Below are positions 1 to 9,400 of a stretch of 33,879 nucleotides of DNA, in pieces. The position numbers and the translations under genes are program-made. Source of the DNA: Euplotes aediculatus (taxonomy: Eukaryota > Ciliophora > Spirotrichea > Euplotida > Euplotidae). The notes beneath the pieces were generated by a model. That model was given only the letters and a program-made list of their open reading frames with translations. It had not been told where the DNA came from and made no database searches. Location of the stretch: assembly GCA_030463445.1 (NCBI GenBank), contig JAQGFW010002161.1, positions 1-33,879 of the forward strand. Reading direction: 5' to 3'. Numbering within the stretch: the stretch's first letter is position 1; the number at the start of each line of letters is the position of its first letter.

Positions 1-2349
1 GTTTATTATACCTATTGGTTTGTAAGAGATTTTACGGAAACAGCAGCGGCGGGTGAGCAGGTGTGGCTGCAATTAAGAGGTGTAAATTACAGTTCCGATG
101 TTTTTCTGAATGGGAAAAAACTGAACGCCGCTCAGCACAAAGGAATGTTTCTGCGGCAATATTATAATATCACCAGTCTGTTGCGGAAGGATGGTAAAAA
201 CCGTCTGGCAGTACTTGTTTATCCTCCCGATCCGGTAGGTAATCCAAATGGTGGTCAGGGTGGCGATGGAACCATTGCCAAAAATGTAAGTCACCAGTAT
301 GTTGCCGGCTGGGACTGGATTCAGCCGATACGTGATCGCAATACGGGCATCTGGGATAAAGTAATTATCGAGAAAACCGGTTCTGTGAACCTGATCAATC
401 CTCATCTGGTTACACTGGTACCGGGCAAAAGAAAACCTTCCGGCGATCAGGAACCCGCAATGATAAAGGTTTCTGCAGAATTGCAGAATACTTCCAGGGC
501 AGTCGTAAATGGAGTACTGCGGTATAAGCTAGATGGAAAAACGATTAGTAAAAATGTCACACTCAAACCTCAAAGCATAACCGAAATTCAATTGCCTGAT
601 CATATACTGGTAAATCCAATACTCTGGTGGCCTAACGGTTATGGTAAGCCGCATTTATACCCTGTTGTAGTGGAATTTGTAGCAGGTGGAAAGGTATCGG
701 ACAGCGATTCACTGGAACTGGGAGTAAGAGAAATTAAAGCAGATTGGAACAGTACTACCCGCAGTAAGCAGATATGGGTTAATGGCCAGCCGGTATTCAT
801 TAAAGGAGCTAACTGGATCATTTCTGATGCGATGTTACGCTTCAGTGAGGTACGATATGATGCTGAAATCCGGTTTCACCGCGATATGAACCTGAATCTT
901 ATCCGGATTTGGGGAGGTGCCATTTCGGAGCGACCGGAATTTTATGAGGCCTGCGATCGCTACGGCATGCTGGTGATGCAGGATTTCTGGGGATCGGGTG
1001 ATTGCAATGGGCGATGGGTGGATCCGAAGAAAAAAGACGACCAGTGGACCCGAAGAAAATATCCGGATGATCATGGATTGTTTCTGCATTCTGCTGAAGA
1101 TCAGATCAAAATGATCCGCAACCATGCCTCCCTCGCAATGTGGTGCGGTGGTAATGAAATCACTTTACCGCAGGATATTCAAACAACCTTGCGGGATTCC
1201 ATCCTTCCGAAACTGGATGGAACTCGCTGGTTCGTGGATTATTCCAATTCTGATGATATGTCCTATAACTTCCTCGGAGGCAATGGGGATGGCCCTTATG
1301 GAATTCAAAACATACATACATTTTTCAATCATCGGACCTGGCCCTTTAATTCTGAAATAGGTTCTGTAGGTGCAGGGGATTATGCCTCACTGGAGCGGTT
1401 TATTCCGGAACAGAATCTTCTGCCCCCGGTATACAATTCTGAAACCCGCCGGGAGATAGTAGATTCTGTATGGGAATACCATAAATACATCGGATACGGG
1501 AAATACATTGATACCTATGGTAAGCCAACTGATCTGAAAGATTGGGGACGCAAAGCACAACTGGTGAATTATGATCAGTATCGCTCATTAATGGAAGGAT
1601 TCAGTTCGAGAATGTGGGAATGGTATACCGGTGTAATCATCTGGAAAACGCAGAATCCCTGGACGGCCTTACGCGGGCAGATGTATGATTACTACCTGGA
1701 TCCCAATGCCTGTTTATATGGTTTGCGACAGGGGAGTGCGCCGCTAAACTTCTTTTACAATCACGCAGATACCAGCCTGCACCTGATTAATAATGGTTTT
1801 GTTCATCAATATGACCTGATGCTCGTAATGAGTTTGTTTGATAAAGAGGGAAAGGAGCGAAGTCTCGGGCAGGTATTTGCAGAAATTGGTCCGTCTACCA
1901 CAAGGAAAGTAATGGATATCCAGCGGGCCATCCGTGCAGCATCAAGGGAAGAAGGCTGCTTTCTGAGTTTGAAAATCCTGAATCTGGAAAAGCAAGTATT
2001 GTCTCAAAACCTTTACTGGCTGCCGGATTCAACCGGCCAGTACAGTGGATTGAACAGGATGAAAGAAGTGAAGCCGGAGATCCGGGTAAGGGAAACGGCG
2101 AAGGGGAAAATTGCCGTAACCATAGCTGTGCCGGCTGGCGGACCGATATCCTTCTTCAACAGGTTATCGCTGGTGGATCCCTCCACCAAAAAGCGCTTAC
2201 TCCCGGTATTTTACGAGGATAATTATATTTCTGTTTTACCAGGTGAAAGCAGAACAGTAGAACTGGACTATTCACCAAAGCAGGGACTTACACCCTTACT
2301 ATCTGTAGAAGGCTGGAATTTACCTGTTCAATATCTGAACATCAACTGA
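1..2349 (+). CDS. GH2 family glycosidase, beta-mannosidase/endo-beta-mannosidase-like (5' partial)
   Basis: The reading frame is open from the first base of the window, so the true start lies upstream; the GTG at 61 is internal. The visible 782 codons cover the end of the jelly-roll sugar-binding domain (VNYSSDVFLNGK), an Ig-like domain, the TIM barrel and C-terminal beta domains. The predicted acid/base is the Glu of CGGNE (codon 1156-1158) and the nucleophile is the Glu of FNSEIGSVG (codon 1354-1356). The family cleaves terminal or internal beta-linked sugars from glycans. The layout resembles mannosylglycoprotein endo-beta-mannosidase and exo-beta-D-glucosaminidase relatives. The intact Asn-Glu pair argues against the glucosaminidase branch, which as I recall carries Ser-Asp there. 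It is followed 5 bp later by a sulfatase, so the two are probably co-transcribed. Family is secure; substrate is not. Confidence 0.88.
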   Translation, partial: VYYTYWFVRDFTETAAAGEQVWLQLRGVNYSSDVFLNGKKLNAAQHKGMFLRQYYNITSLLRKDGKNRLAVLVYPPDPVGNPNGGQGGDGTIAKNVSHQYVAGWDWIQPIRDRNTGIWDKVIIEKTGSVNLINPHLVTLVPGKRKPSGDQEPAMIKVSAELQNTSRAVVNGVLRYKLDGKTISKNVTLKPQSITEIQLPDHILVNPILWWPNGYGKPHLYPVVVEFVAGGKVSDSDSLELGVREIKADWNSTTRSKQIWVNGQPVFIKGANWIISDAMLRFSEVRYDAEIRFHRDMNLNLIRIWGGAISERPEFYEACDRYGMLVMQDFWGSGDCNGRWVDPKKKDDQWTRRKYPDDHGLFLHSAEDQIKMIRNHASLAMWCGGNEITLPQDIQTTLRDSILPKLDGTRWFVDYSNSDDMSYNFLGGNGDGPYGIQNIHTFFNHRTWPFNSEIGSVGAGDYASLERFIPEQNLLPPVYNSETRREIVDSVWEYHKYIGYGKYIDTYGKPTDLKDWGRKAQLVNYDQYRSLMEGFSSRMWEWYTGVIIWKTQNPWTALRGQMYDYYLDPNACLYGLRQGSAPLNFFYNHADTSLHLINNGFVHQYDLMLVMSLFDKEGKERSLGQVFAEIGPSTTRKVMDIQRAIRAASREEGCFLSLKILNLEKQVLSQNLYWLPDSTGQYSGLNRMKEVKPEIRVRETAKGKIAVTIAVPAGGPISFFNRLSLVDPSTKKRLLPVFYEDNYISVLPGESRTVELDYSPKQGLTPLLSVEGWNLPVQYLNIN

Positions 2350-2354
2350 CAACT

Positions 2355-3710
2355 ATGCAACGGTATTTTTTGCAACTGGTGATGCTGGCTGGATTGGTGA
2401 TCCTGGAAAATAAAGCACTGATAGCTCAGCAGGACCGTCCCAATGTAATTCTGATCTATTCAGATGACCAGGGTTATTCTGATCTGAACTGTTATGGATC
2501 AACCGATTTGTATACCCCGAACTTAGATAAACTGGCGGGTCGCGGTGTTCGTTTTACTGAGTTTTATGCTGCGGCTCCTGTTTGTTCACCTTCCAGGGCA
2601 GCGTTGCTAACTGGCAGGGTACCCCAACGGGCAGGCCTATCCGATAATGCTTCTTCCAAAGAAGGAGTGGCTGGAATGCCGGCCGCTCAATATACCATGG
2701 GAGAATTATTCCGGGATGGCGGATATAAAACAGCACATATTGGTAAATGGCATGTCGGGTATTCCCCGGAAACCATGCCCAATGCCCAGGGTTTTGATCA
2801 CTCCTTTGGATTTATGGGAGGTTGCATTGATAATTATTCGCATTTCTTTTATTGGGATGGTCCCAACCGCCATGATCTCTGGAGAAATGGCAAAGAAGTG
2901 TATGCCCCTGGAAGCTATTTTCAGGACCTGATGGTAACAGAGGCGGCCAACTTTATGCAGCAGAACAGGGCCACTCCGTTTTTTATTTATTTCGCATTGA
3001 ATACACCGCATTATCCGCTTCAGGGAGATACAAAATGGCTGGACTATTATAAAAAACTGCCATCTCCACGCAGGGAATATGCGGCATTTGTTTCTGCTAT
3101 GGACGAGCGGGTTGGGGCCTTACTGGCGAAACTGGATGAACTGGGACTAACTGAGAACACTATTGTAATATTTCAGTCGGATCATGGTTATTCAGAAGAG
3201 ATCAGAACATTTGGAGGCGGCGGCTCTGCAATCGGATTAAGGGGGTCCAAATTCAGTTTATTTGAAGGAGGTATTAAAGTGCCGGCTATCATCAGCTGGC
3301 CAAAGCGGTTGTCCATGAACGTTACCAGGAATCAGTTTGCAACAAATATAGACTGGTATCCGACTCTTGCCGGGTATTTCGGATTACAACTACCGGATAA
3401 AAAGCTCGACGGAAAAAACCTGAAGGAACTCATTGAATCTGGCAAAGCAGCTTCACCGCATGCGATGTTTTTCTGGCAAAGCGGTGGTAAAAAGGACGCT
3501 CCACAGTGGGCCGTCAGAAAAGGTAATTGGAAATTATTACATGCTCCGCTCCAATCAAATCCGGATGAATTGGATGGAAATGGATTTATGTTGGTTAACC
3601 TGAAAGCAGATCCTGCTGAGAAAATAAATCTTGCTTCAAAAAATCCGGAGCAGGTGCGTGAATTGCTGGCAGCTTACCAGCAATGGAGCAAAACAGCAAC
3701 GGATCAGTAA
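2355..3710 (+). CDS. S1-type (formylglycine-dependent) sulfatase
   Basis: This is a 451-residue exported sulfatase that would hydrolyse sulfate esters on a glycan. A signal peptide spans about residues 1-25, ending near LIAQQ. The metal-binding SDDQG motif is near residue 37, the FGly motif CSPSR starts at Cys77 (codon 2583-2585), HIGKWHVG supplies the conserved Lys and His, and SDHGYSEE carries the second metal site. Length matches arylsulfatase / N-acetylgalactosamine-6-sulfatase-like members. Cys77 must be oxidised to formylglycine by a maturation enzyme; none is encoded in this window. It sits 5 bp after the GH2 gene, and an operator-like palindrome begins 10 bp after its stop. The regiospecificity of the sulfatase cannot be told from sequence alone. 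Confidence 0.92.
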   Translation: MQRYFLQLVMLAGLVILENKALIAQQDRPNVILIYSDDQGYSDLNCYGSTDLYTPNLDKLAGRGVRFTEFYAAAPVCSPSRAALLTGRVPQRAGLSDNASSKEGVAGMPAAQYTMGELFRDGGYKTAHIGKWHVGYSPETMPNAQGFDHSFGFMGGCIDNYSHFFYWDGPNRHDLWRNGKEVYAPGSYFQDLMVTEAANFMQQNRATPFFIYFALNTPHYPLQGDTKWLDYYKKLPSPRREYAAFVSAMDERVGALLAKLDELGLTENTIVIFQSDHGYSEEIRTFGGGGSAIGLRGSKFSLFEGGIKVPAIISWPKRLSMNVTRNQFATNIDWYPTLAGYFGLQLPDKKLDGKNLKELIESGKAASPHAMFFWQSGGKKDAPQWAVRKGNWKLLHAPLQSNPDELDGNGFMLVNLKADPAEKINLASKNPEQVRELLAAYQQWSKTATDQ

Positions 3711-3719
3711 GCTGTTCGG

Positions 3720-3737
3720 ATTGCAAGCGATTGCAAT
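3720..3737. promoter_or_regulatory. LacI-family-like operator palindrome, copy 1
   Basis: The sequence ATTGCAAGCGATTGCAAT has 7-bp inverted arms (ATTGCAA/TTGCAAT) around GCGA. The centre has the XCGX form typical of LacI/GalR-family operators. It matches the copy at 10939-10956 in 16 of 18 positions. It lies between the sulfatase stop and the GH95 gene, about 180 bp upstream of the preferred GH95 start. No LacI-family gene is in the window. Confidence 0.55.
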
Positions 3738-3863
3738 TCTGGCGATTCCCTTTTCTGTGGAAGTATTCGCATCGATACCTTGAGGAAATACGGTAAGGCT
3801 AATAAATCCAATACCCATTTCAGGCAATTCTTAAAAATTAAGTGTAAAAAAGGCCCTTAATAA

Positions 3864-3879
3864 AAGCAATCGGTTGAAA
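3864..3879. promoter_or_regulatory. Degenerate operator-like copy near the GH95 start
   Basis: AAGCAATCGGTTGAAA matches the perfect palindrome at 10940-10955 in 12 of 16 positions, including the core GCAATCG and the TTG of the right arm. It lies about 40 bp upstream of the preferred GH95 ATG and 143 bp centre-to-centre from copy 1. A weak second site is plausible for a LacI-type protein that loops DNA, but the match could be chance. Confidence 0.25.
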
Positions 3880-3919
3880 TTTTCTGCCTACATTTAAAAT
3901 GCCAGGTCGTTTCAGCCAT

Positions 3920-6376
3920 ATGAAATATCTATTTGCCATTCTTTTTTCGTTGCTGCTTTTTAGTGGAAAAGCCCAGCAGAAGCAGCCGCTTACATTATGG
4001 TACCGTCAACCAGCCGGATTCACCTGGGAGAATGCCTTGCCCATTGGAAATGGATTTCTGGGTGGTATGGTCTATGGCAATGTTCAGGAGGAACTGATTG
4101 CGTTGAATGAACATACTGTCTGGACTGGCAGTCCGAACCGAAATGATAATCCGGCTGCATTAGAGGCATTGCCCAAAGTAAGAGAATTGATAAATACCGG
4201 CAGGCAAAAAGAGGCAGAACAGCTTGCCAATGAGCAGATCATAACCAAAAAGTCACATGGTCAGTATTTCGCGCCGGTTGGCACACTGCACCTTGCAATG
4301 GATGGACAGGAAACATACAGCGACTATTACAGAGAGTTGGATATTGATGCTGCCCTCGCTACCACCAGGTACAAATCAAATGGCGTGCTATACAAACGGG
4401 AAGCCTTCGCCTCGTTGGCGGATCGGATACTGGTTGTTCGGTTGAGTGCCGATCAGCCGGGAAAGCTCAGCTTCACCCTGCGATATTCCACTCCTCAGCC
4501 AAAAGCAGCTGTAACAACTACAAACAATTTGCTGGTATTGACTGGCACCACACCGGATCACGAAACAGTGCCAGGTCTGGTGCGTTTTTATTCCGCAGTG
4601 CAGGTAAACAATTCCGGAGGAACGCTGCAGGCAACGGATACCAGCCTGCAAGTTAAAGGGGCAGATGAAGTAGTGCTTTTGATCTCCATTGCTACCAATT
4701 TCAATTCGTATAAGGATCTCCGTGGTAATGAGCAGGAGCGGAGTTTATCCTGGTTGAAAAAGGTTGCCGGTAAATCCTATGCCCGATTAAAGCAGGATCA
4801 TAGTCAGCATTACCAGCGGTATTTTAAACGCGTTCAAATAGATCTTGGAACTACAGCTGCGGCAGCCGAACCCACTGATGAGCGACTTCGAAAGTTCAGC
4901 AGCCGGAATGATCCACAGCTGGTGAGTTTATATTATCAATATGGAAGGTATTTGCTGATATCTTCTTCTCAGCCAGGTGGGGAGCCGGCGAATCTGCAGG
5001 GGATCTGGAATCATAAAATGTTTCCTCCCTGGGATAGTAAGTACACGATCAATATCAATGCGGAAATGAATTACTGGCCGGCGGAAAAAACCAATCTGTC
5101 TGAATTGCATGAGCCCTTTCTGCGTATGGTCAAAGAGTTATCGGAAACAGGAGTGGAGACTGCCAGATCGATGTATGGTGCAAGGGGATGGGTGGCCCAT
5201 CACAATACTGATATCTGGCGGATTACCGGTCCCGTTGATGGTGCCTTCTGGGGCTTGTGGATTGCAGGCGGGGCCTGGACCAGTCAGCATTTATGGGAGC
5301 ATTTCTTATATACAGGAGATCTTGAGTTTTTAAGGAAAAGCTATCCTGTGCTGAAAGCAGCCAGTCAGTTTTACCTTGATTTTTTAGTACCGCACCCGAC
5401 TGAAAAATACCTGGTGATCAATCCTGGAAGTTCGCCGGAGAATGCTCCTGCTGCTCACGGCGGCTCTTCCCTGGATGCAGGCACTACCATGGATAATCAG
5501 CTGGCCTTTGATTTATTCAGCAGTACGATCCGGGCAGCAGAATGGCTAACTACAGACAAAGCATTTTCAGATTCCCTTAAAATCTATAGGTCCCGCTTGT
5601 CTCCTATGAGAATCGGACGATTTGGTCAGTTACAGGAATGGATGGAAGATATTGATGACCCGGCAGATCAGCATCGACATGTTTCTCATTTATATGGATT
5701 ATATCCTTCCAATCAAATTTCACCCTATCGTACACCTGAATTACTTCAGGCGGCCAGGGTAAGCCTGGAGCATCGGGGAGATGTATCAACGGGTTGGAGC
5801 ATGGGATGGAAAATTAACTGGTGGGCTCGTTTGCAGGATGGTAACCGGGCATTAAAAATACTCCGGAATCAGTTGTCGCCTGTTGGTACCAATGGTGCAG
5901 GAGGCGGGAGTTATGATAATCTGTTTGATGCACATCCGCCCTTTCAGATTGACGGAAATTTCGGTTGTACTTCCGGAATAACAGAAATGTTGCTGCAGTC
6001 GGCGGATGGCGCCGTTCATCTGTTACCTGCATTGCCTGATCAATGGGAGCAAGGAGTCGTATCCGGCTTAAAAGCCAGAGGAGGATTTGAAATAACAGAG
6101 TTGAGATGGAAGGAAGGAAAAATAAAAAAGCTGGTGATTAAATCCCATTTAGGAGGGCTGCTTCGGTTGAGAGCAGGGCATCCGCTAAAATTTGCTTCTG
6201 GTAAGCCCTTAGCAACAAGTGCTGGTATGAATACCAATCCTTTTTATGCCATAGAATCCATACCTGCTCCGATAGTAGCAGCAAATGCAACAGCTATAAA
6301 AACTTCTTTTAATGCTGTGATCGAATACGATCTTACTACCAAAGCAGGTGGAACCTATACCTTTATCGCTCAATAA
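3920..6376 (+). CDS. GH95 alpha-L-fucosidase (or alpha-L-galactosidase)
   Basis: The product is an exported inverting glycosidase that removes terminal alpha-L-fucose or the related L-galactose. I prefer the ATG at 3920 to the one at 3899, because it puts a clean signal peptide ([20 protein letters not shown]) at the N terminus. That gives 818 residues, normal for GH95. Motifs in order are [14 protein letters not shown] and [10 protein letters not shown] in the N-terminal domain, then [12 protein letters not shown] with the paired Asn residues (first at codon 5051-5053), SSPEN with the catalytic acid Glu (codon 5438-5440), and FQIDGNFG with its Asp (codon 5951-5953). These correspond to the Asn, Glu and Asp catalytic set described for Bifidobacterium AfcA. 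The gene is convergent with the regulator, with stops 8 bp apart. Operator-like sites upstream suggest its own promoter. Fucose versus galactose preference is unresolved. Confidence 0.92.
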   Translation: MKYLFAILFSLLLFSGKAQQKQPLTLWYRQPAGFTWENALPIGNGFLGGMVYGNVQEELIALNEHTVWTGSPNRNDNPAALEALPKVRELINTGRQKEAEQLANEQIITKKSHGQYFAPVGTLHLAMDGQETYSDYYRELDIDAALATTRYKSNGVLYKREAFASLADRILVVRLSADQPGKLSFTLRYSTPQPKAAVTTTNNLLVLTGTTPDHETVPGLVRFYSAVQVNNSGGTLQATDTSLQVKGADEVVLLISIATNFNSYKDLRGNEQERSLSWLKKVAGKSYARLKQDHSQHYQRYFKRVQIDLGTTAAAAEPTDERLRKFSSRNDPQLVSLYYQYGRYLLISSSQPGGEPANLQGIWNHKMFPPWDSKYTININAEMNYWPAEKTNLSELHEPFLRMVKELSETGVETARSMYGARGWVAHHNTDIWRITGPVDGAFWGLWIAGGAWTSQHLWEHFLYTGDLEFLRKSYPVLKAASQFYLDFLVPHPTEKYLVINPGSSPENAPAAHGGSSLDAGTTMDNQLAFDLFSSTIRAAEWLTTDKAFSDSLKIYRSRLSPMRIGRFGQLQEWMEDIDDPADQHRHVSHLYGLYPSNQISPYRTPELLQAARVSLEHRGDVSTGWSMGWKINWWARLQDGNRALKILRNQLSPVGTNGAGGGSYDNLFDAHPPFQIDGNFGCTSGITEMLLQSADGAVHLLPALPDQWEQGVVSGLKARGGFEITELRWKEGKIKKLVIKSHLGGLLRLRAGHPLKFASGKPLATSAGMNTNPFYAIESIPAPIVAANATAIKTSFNAVIEYDLTTKAGGTYTFIAQ

Positions 6377-6382
6377 GCAAAC

Positions 6383-6409
6383 AGTCAGGAAGCATTTTCT
6401 TTTCTGACT
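6383..6409. terminator. Hairpin at the convergent GH95 / HTCS gene ends
   Basis: AGTCAGGAA (6383-6391) pairs with TTTCTGACT (6401-6409), 9 bp including one G-U pair, around a 9-base loop. It lies just past the GH95 stop and overlaps the last codons and stop of the opposing regulator gene. It could terminate the GH95 transcript. The downstream T-run is short, so support is moderate. Confidence 0.4.
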
Positions 6410-9400
6410 TTGGCAATATATTCCGAGGGTAGCATATTGTACTTTGCTTTAAAGGATTTGGCAAAATAGTTAGGCGTGGAAAAACCAACTGAATAAGCAA
6501 TCTCAGCCACATTCATATCAGATTTCTCCAGCAGTATGGCAGCTTTTTCCAGTTTGACCGACCGTATAAATTCTACTGGTGTTTGTCCGGTTAACTCGAG
6601 TAGTTTATTGTAAAGAGAACTTCTGCTCATGCCTACCTGCCTGCTTAATTCTTCCACTGAAAGCTGGGAATTATTCAGGTTCTCGTCCAGGTATTTCAAG
6701 ATCGTGTGGAGTAGCTTTTCGTCCGCGGATTGAATCTCCACTTCGGGCGTTAATGCCTTTATCTGTTTGGAATAGGTTGTTTTCAGGGTGTCATTCAGCA
6801 CCAGCAGATTTTTGATTTTCGCATATAACAATTCGAAATTAAAAGGCTTGGTGATATAATCATTCGCTCCTGTTTTTAATCCTGTTAACTGATCGTCCTC
6901 TCCGGTTAAAGCTGTTAAGAGAATGATTGGTATATGCATGGTTCGTTTATCAGCTTTTATTTTCTGACAGAATTGAATGCCATCCATTTCCGGCATGCTG
7001 ATATCACTTACAATCAATTGGGGATGATGTGTCAGGGTTTTTTGCCATCCTTCTTTACCATTCGTGGCTTCAAATACTTTGTAATGTAAACGAAGGTTGT
7101 CTTTTAAATAGAATCTGAAATCGTCGTTGTCTTCCACCAGCAAAACAGTAGGTAAACTTCCCGCGACAGGATCAATGGTTGCCTTTTCGTTCTTGTCGTT
7201 TTGCTTTTCTTCACTTGCATTGATTTCGGTGGATGATTCCTGCTCCATCCTGGGTTCTTCGAGCAGTGTAAGTGGAAGCAGCACCCTGAAAGTGGTGCCT
7301 TTATCCGGAATGCTTTCCATTTCAATCTGCCCACCATGCATTTTTACAAACTCTTTGGTGATGGATAATCCAATACCAGTTCCCTGGTTGAGAATGGAGG
7401 CAGGCGACTGGTGTTGGAAGAACAGGTCATAAATGCTGGATTGCTGTTCCTGAGGTATGCCGATACCGGTATCGGAAATGGAAATCTCTACCCAGGTCTG
7501 ATCTGTGGTCGTACGTTTCGCCCAATTCAGCGACATATGAACCGAACCGCCTTTATTGGTAAACTTGAATGCATTGGAAAGAATATTGAAGAGGATGCGT
7601 TCCAGTTTATCGTGATCAAAACTGGTGTGTAATTTCTCAATCAGGCTGGTATAGCTAAAGCCTATTTTTTTGCGATCTGCCAGATCTACGAATGCCTGAC
7701 TTATTTCTTTCATAAAAGGAACGAGGTCGCCTTCAGTTGGAACGAGTTTTAATTCATGTTCCTCCATTTTACGGAAATCAAGTAACTGGTTTACCAGGTT
7801 CAACAAACGTTTGGCATTGTGTTTTACCAATAGCAATTGCCTGGAGTCATTTCCGGGTAAGTCCTTTTTGATTAAACTCTCAACTGGTCCAAGTATTAAA
7901 GAAATAGGCGTTCTGAATTCATGACTCAGATTGGTAAGGAATTTTATTTTCAACCGATCCAGTTCTCTAACCCGTTCCACTTCCCGGCGTTCCTGTTCAA
8001 TTTTTAGTTGTTCCTGTTCCTGTGCAAATTTTCGCTTCCACTTTTGCAGCGATAAATACCGGATATACAAAAGAATGCCCAGGGCTGTAAGGAAGTAAAA
8101 GATATACGCATAAATTGTTCTCCAGAAAGGGGGATGAACAATTACCCGGATGGAAGTTCCGGCTTCATTCCATAATCCATCATTATTACTGGCCTTCACC
8201 CGGAACCGGTAGGTGCCGGGATCCAGGTTGGTGTAGGAGGCACTTGTCTGATTGCCAACCTCATTCCAGTCTTTATCAAATCCCTCCAGCTGGTAGGCGT
8301 ATGTATTCTGCAGCGGTGCGGTATAGGTTAACCCTATGTATTCCAGTGTGAAATTCTGTTTAAAATCCAGATTGATTTCTTCCGCAACGGAAATATGGTC
8401 ATTAATCGGACCGTCTTCAGCAGGTAATACAGACTGATTTCCGATTTTAATATCCGTTAAAACAACAACAGGAATATTGGTATTTTTAATCAGGTTGGCA
8501 GGATTAAAATAATTAAACCCTTCCTTACCTCCGAAATACAATTCACCATTACGGAGGCGTAGCGCTGAACCCCGCACAAAATTGTTTCGCTGCAATCCAT
8601 TGTGGAAATTATAGTTGTTTATTTTTAAACGTACAGGATCGATACTGCTAATTCCATTATTTGTACTTACCCATAACAAGCCGGAGCTGTCTTCCACGAG
8701 CGTATAGGCCATGCTGTTAGCTAATCCGTCTTTTTCATTGAAGGTCTGAAAACTACTGTCCTTCGGGGAAAAGCGAACGATTCCTGAGCCAAAAGTACCC
8801 ATCCACAGATCACCTCTTCTGTCTTTGAGTAAACATTGAATTTTATCGTTGGGCATCTCGCTGTTCACAGATTTTAATACCCGGAAGTCGTTGGTTTTTT
8901 TATTCAGGCAGGCAATACCACCTCCATGGGTTGCGATCCAGACATTGTTATCGTTTTCTTCCAGAATATCTCTAATATATCCATTGATTGGTAACAGGAT
9001 ATCACCGGGGTGTTTGGGAAAGGGAGTATAACGCCGGATAACCTGAAAGCTGGAATTGAGCACATTGATTCCCTGTCCATTCATCCCGAGCCAGATTTCC
9101 CCGTTTTTCATGGGACTTATTACAAAAACTTCATTGGCATTAAGGTTGGCAGCACTATTGCCTGCCCGGATGCGTTGAATCGCTCCGCTTTTCGGCTCCA
9201 TCACCAGTAATCCATCACCATAGGTGCCGATCAGCAGTTTTCCATCCGGAAGTTTCTTAAGCGTTAATACGTCAATTCTGGAGTTGGAGCCAGCTCTCAA
9301 TGATGGAATGGAATATTGTTTGAATAATTGCGTTTTCGGATCAAAGAGACTGAGTCCTCCTCCTTCTGTTCCGACAAAAACATTGCCGTCCGAATTTTCT

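Noticed and set aside
13-60. GTG at 61 as the start of the GH2 gene
   Set aside because: The frame is open to the window edge and reads as the continuing sugar-binding domain, so the gene is simply cut by the window.
3636-3827. A 63-codon minus-strand frame reaching into the sulfatase-GH95 gap
   Set aside because: It overlaps the sulfatase end and the operator palindrome and resembles no known protein.
3874-3896. TTG plus TACATTTA as the GH95 promoter
   Set aside because: The TACATTTA resembles a -7 element, but the spacer of about 12 bp is well short of the usual 17-23 bp.
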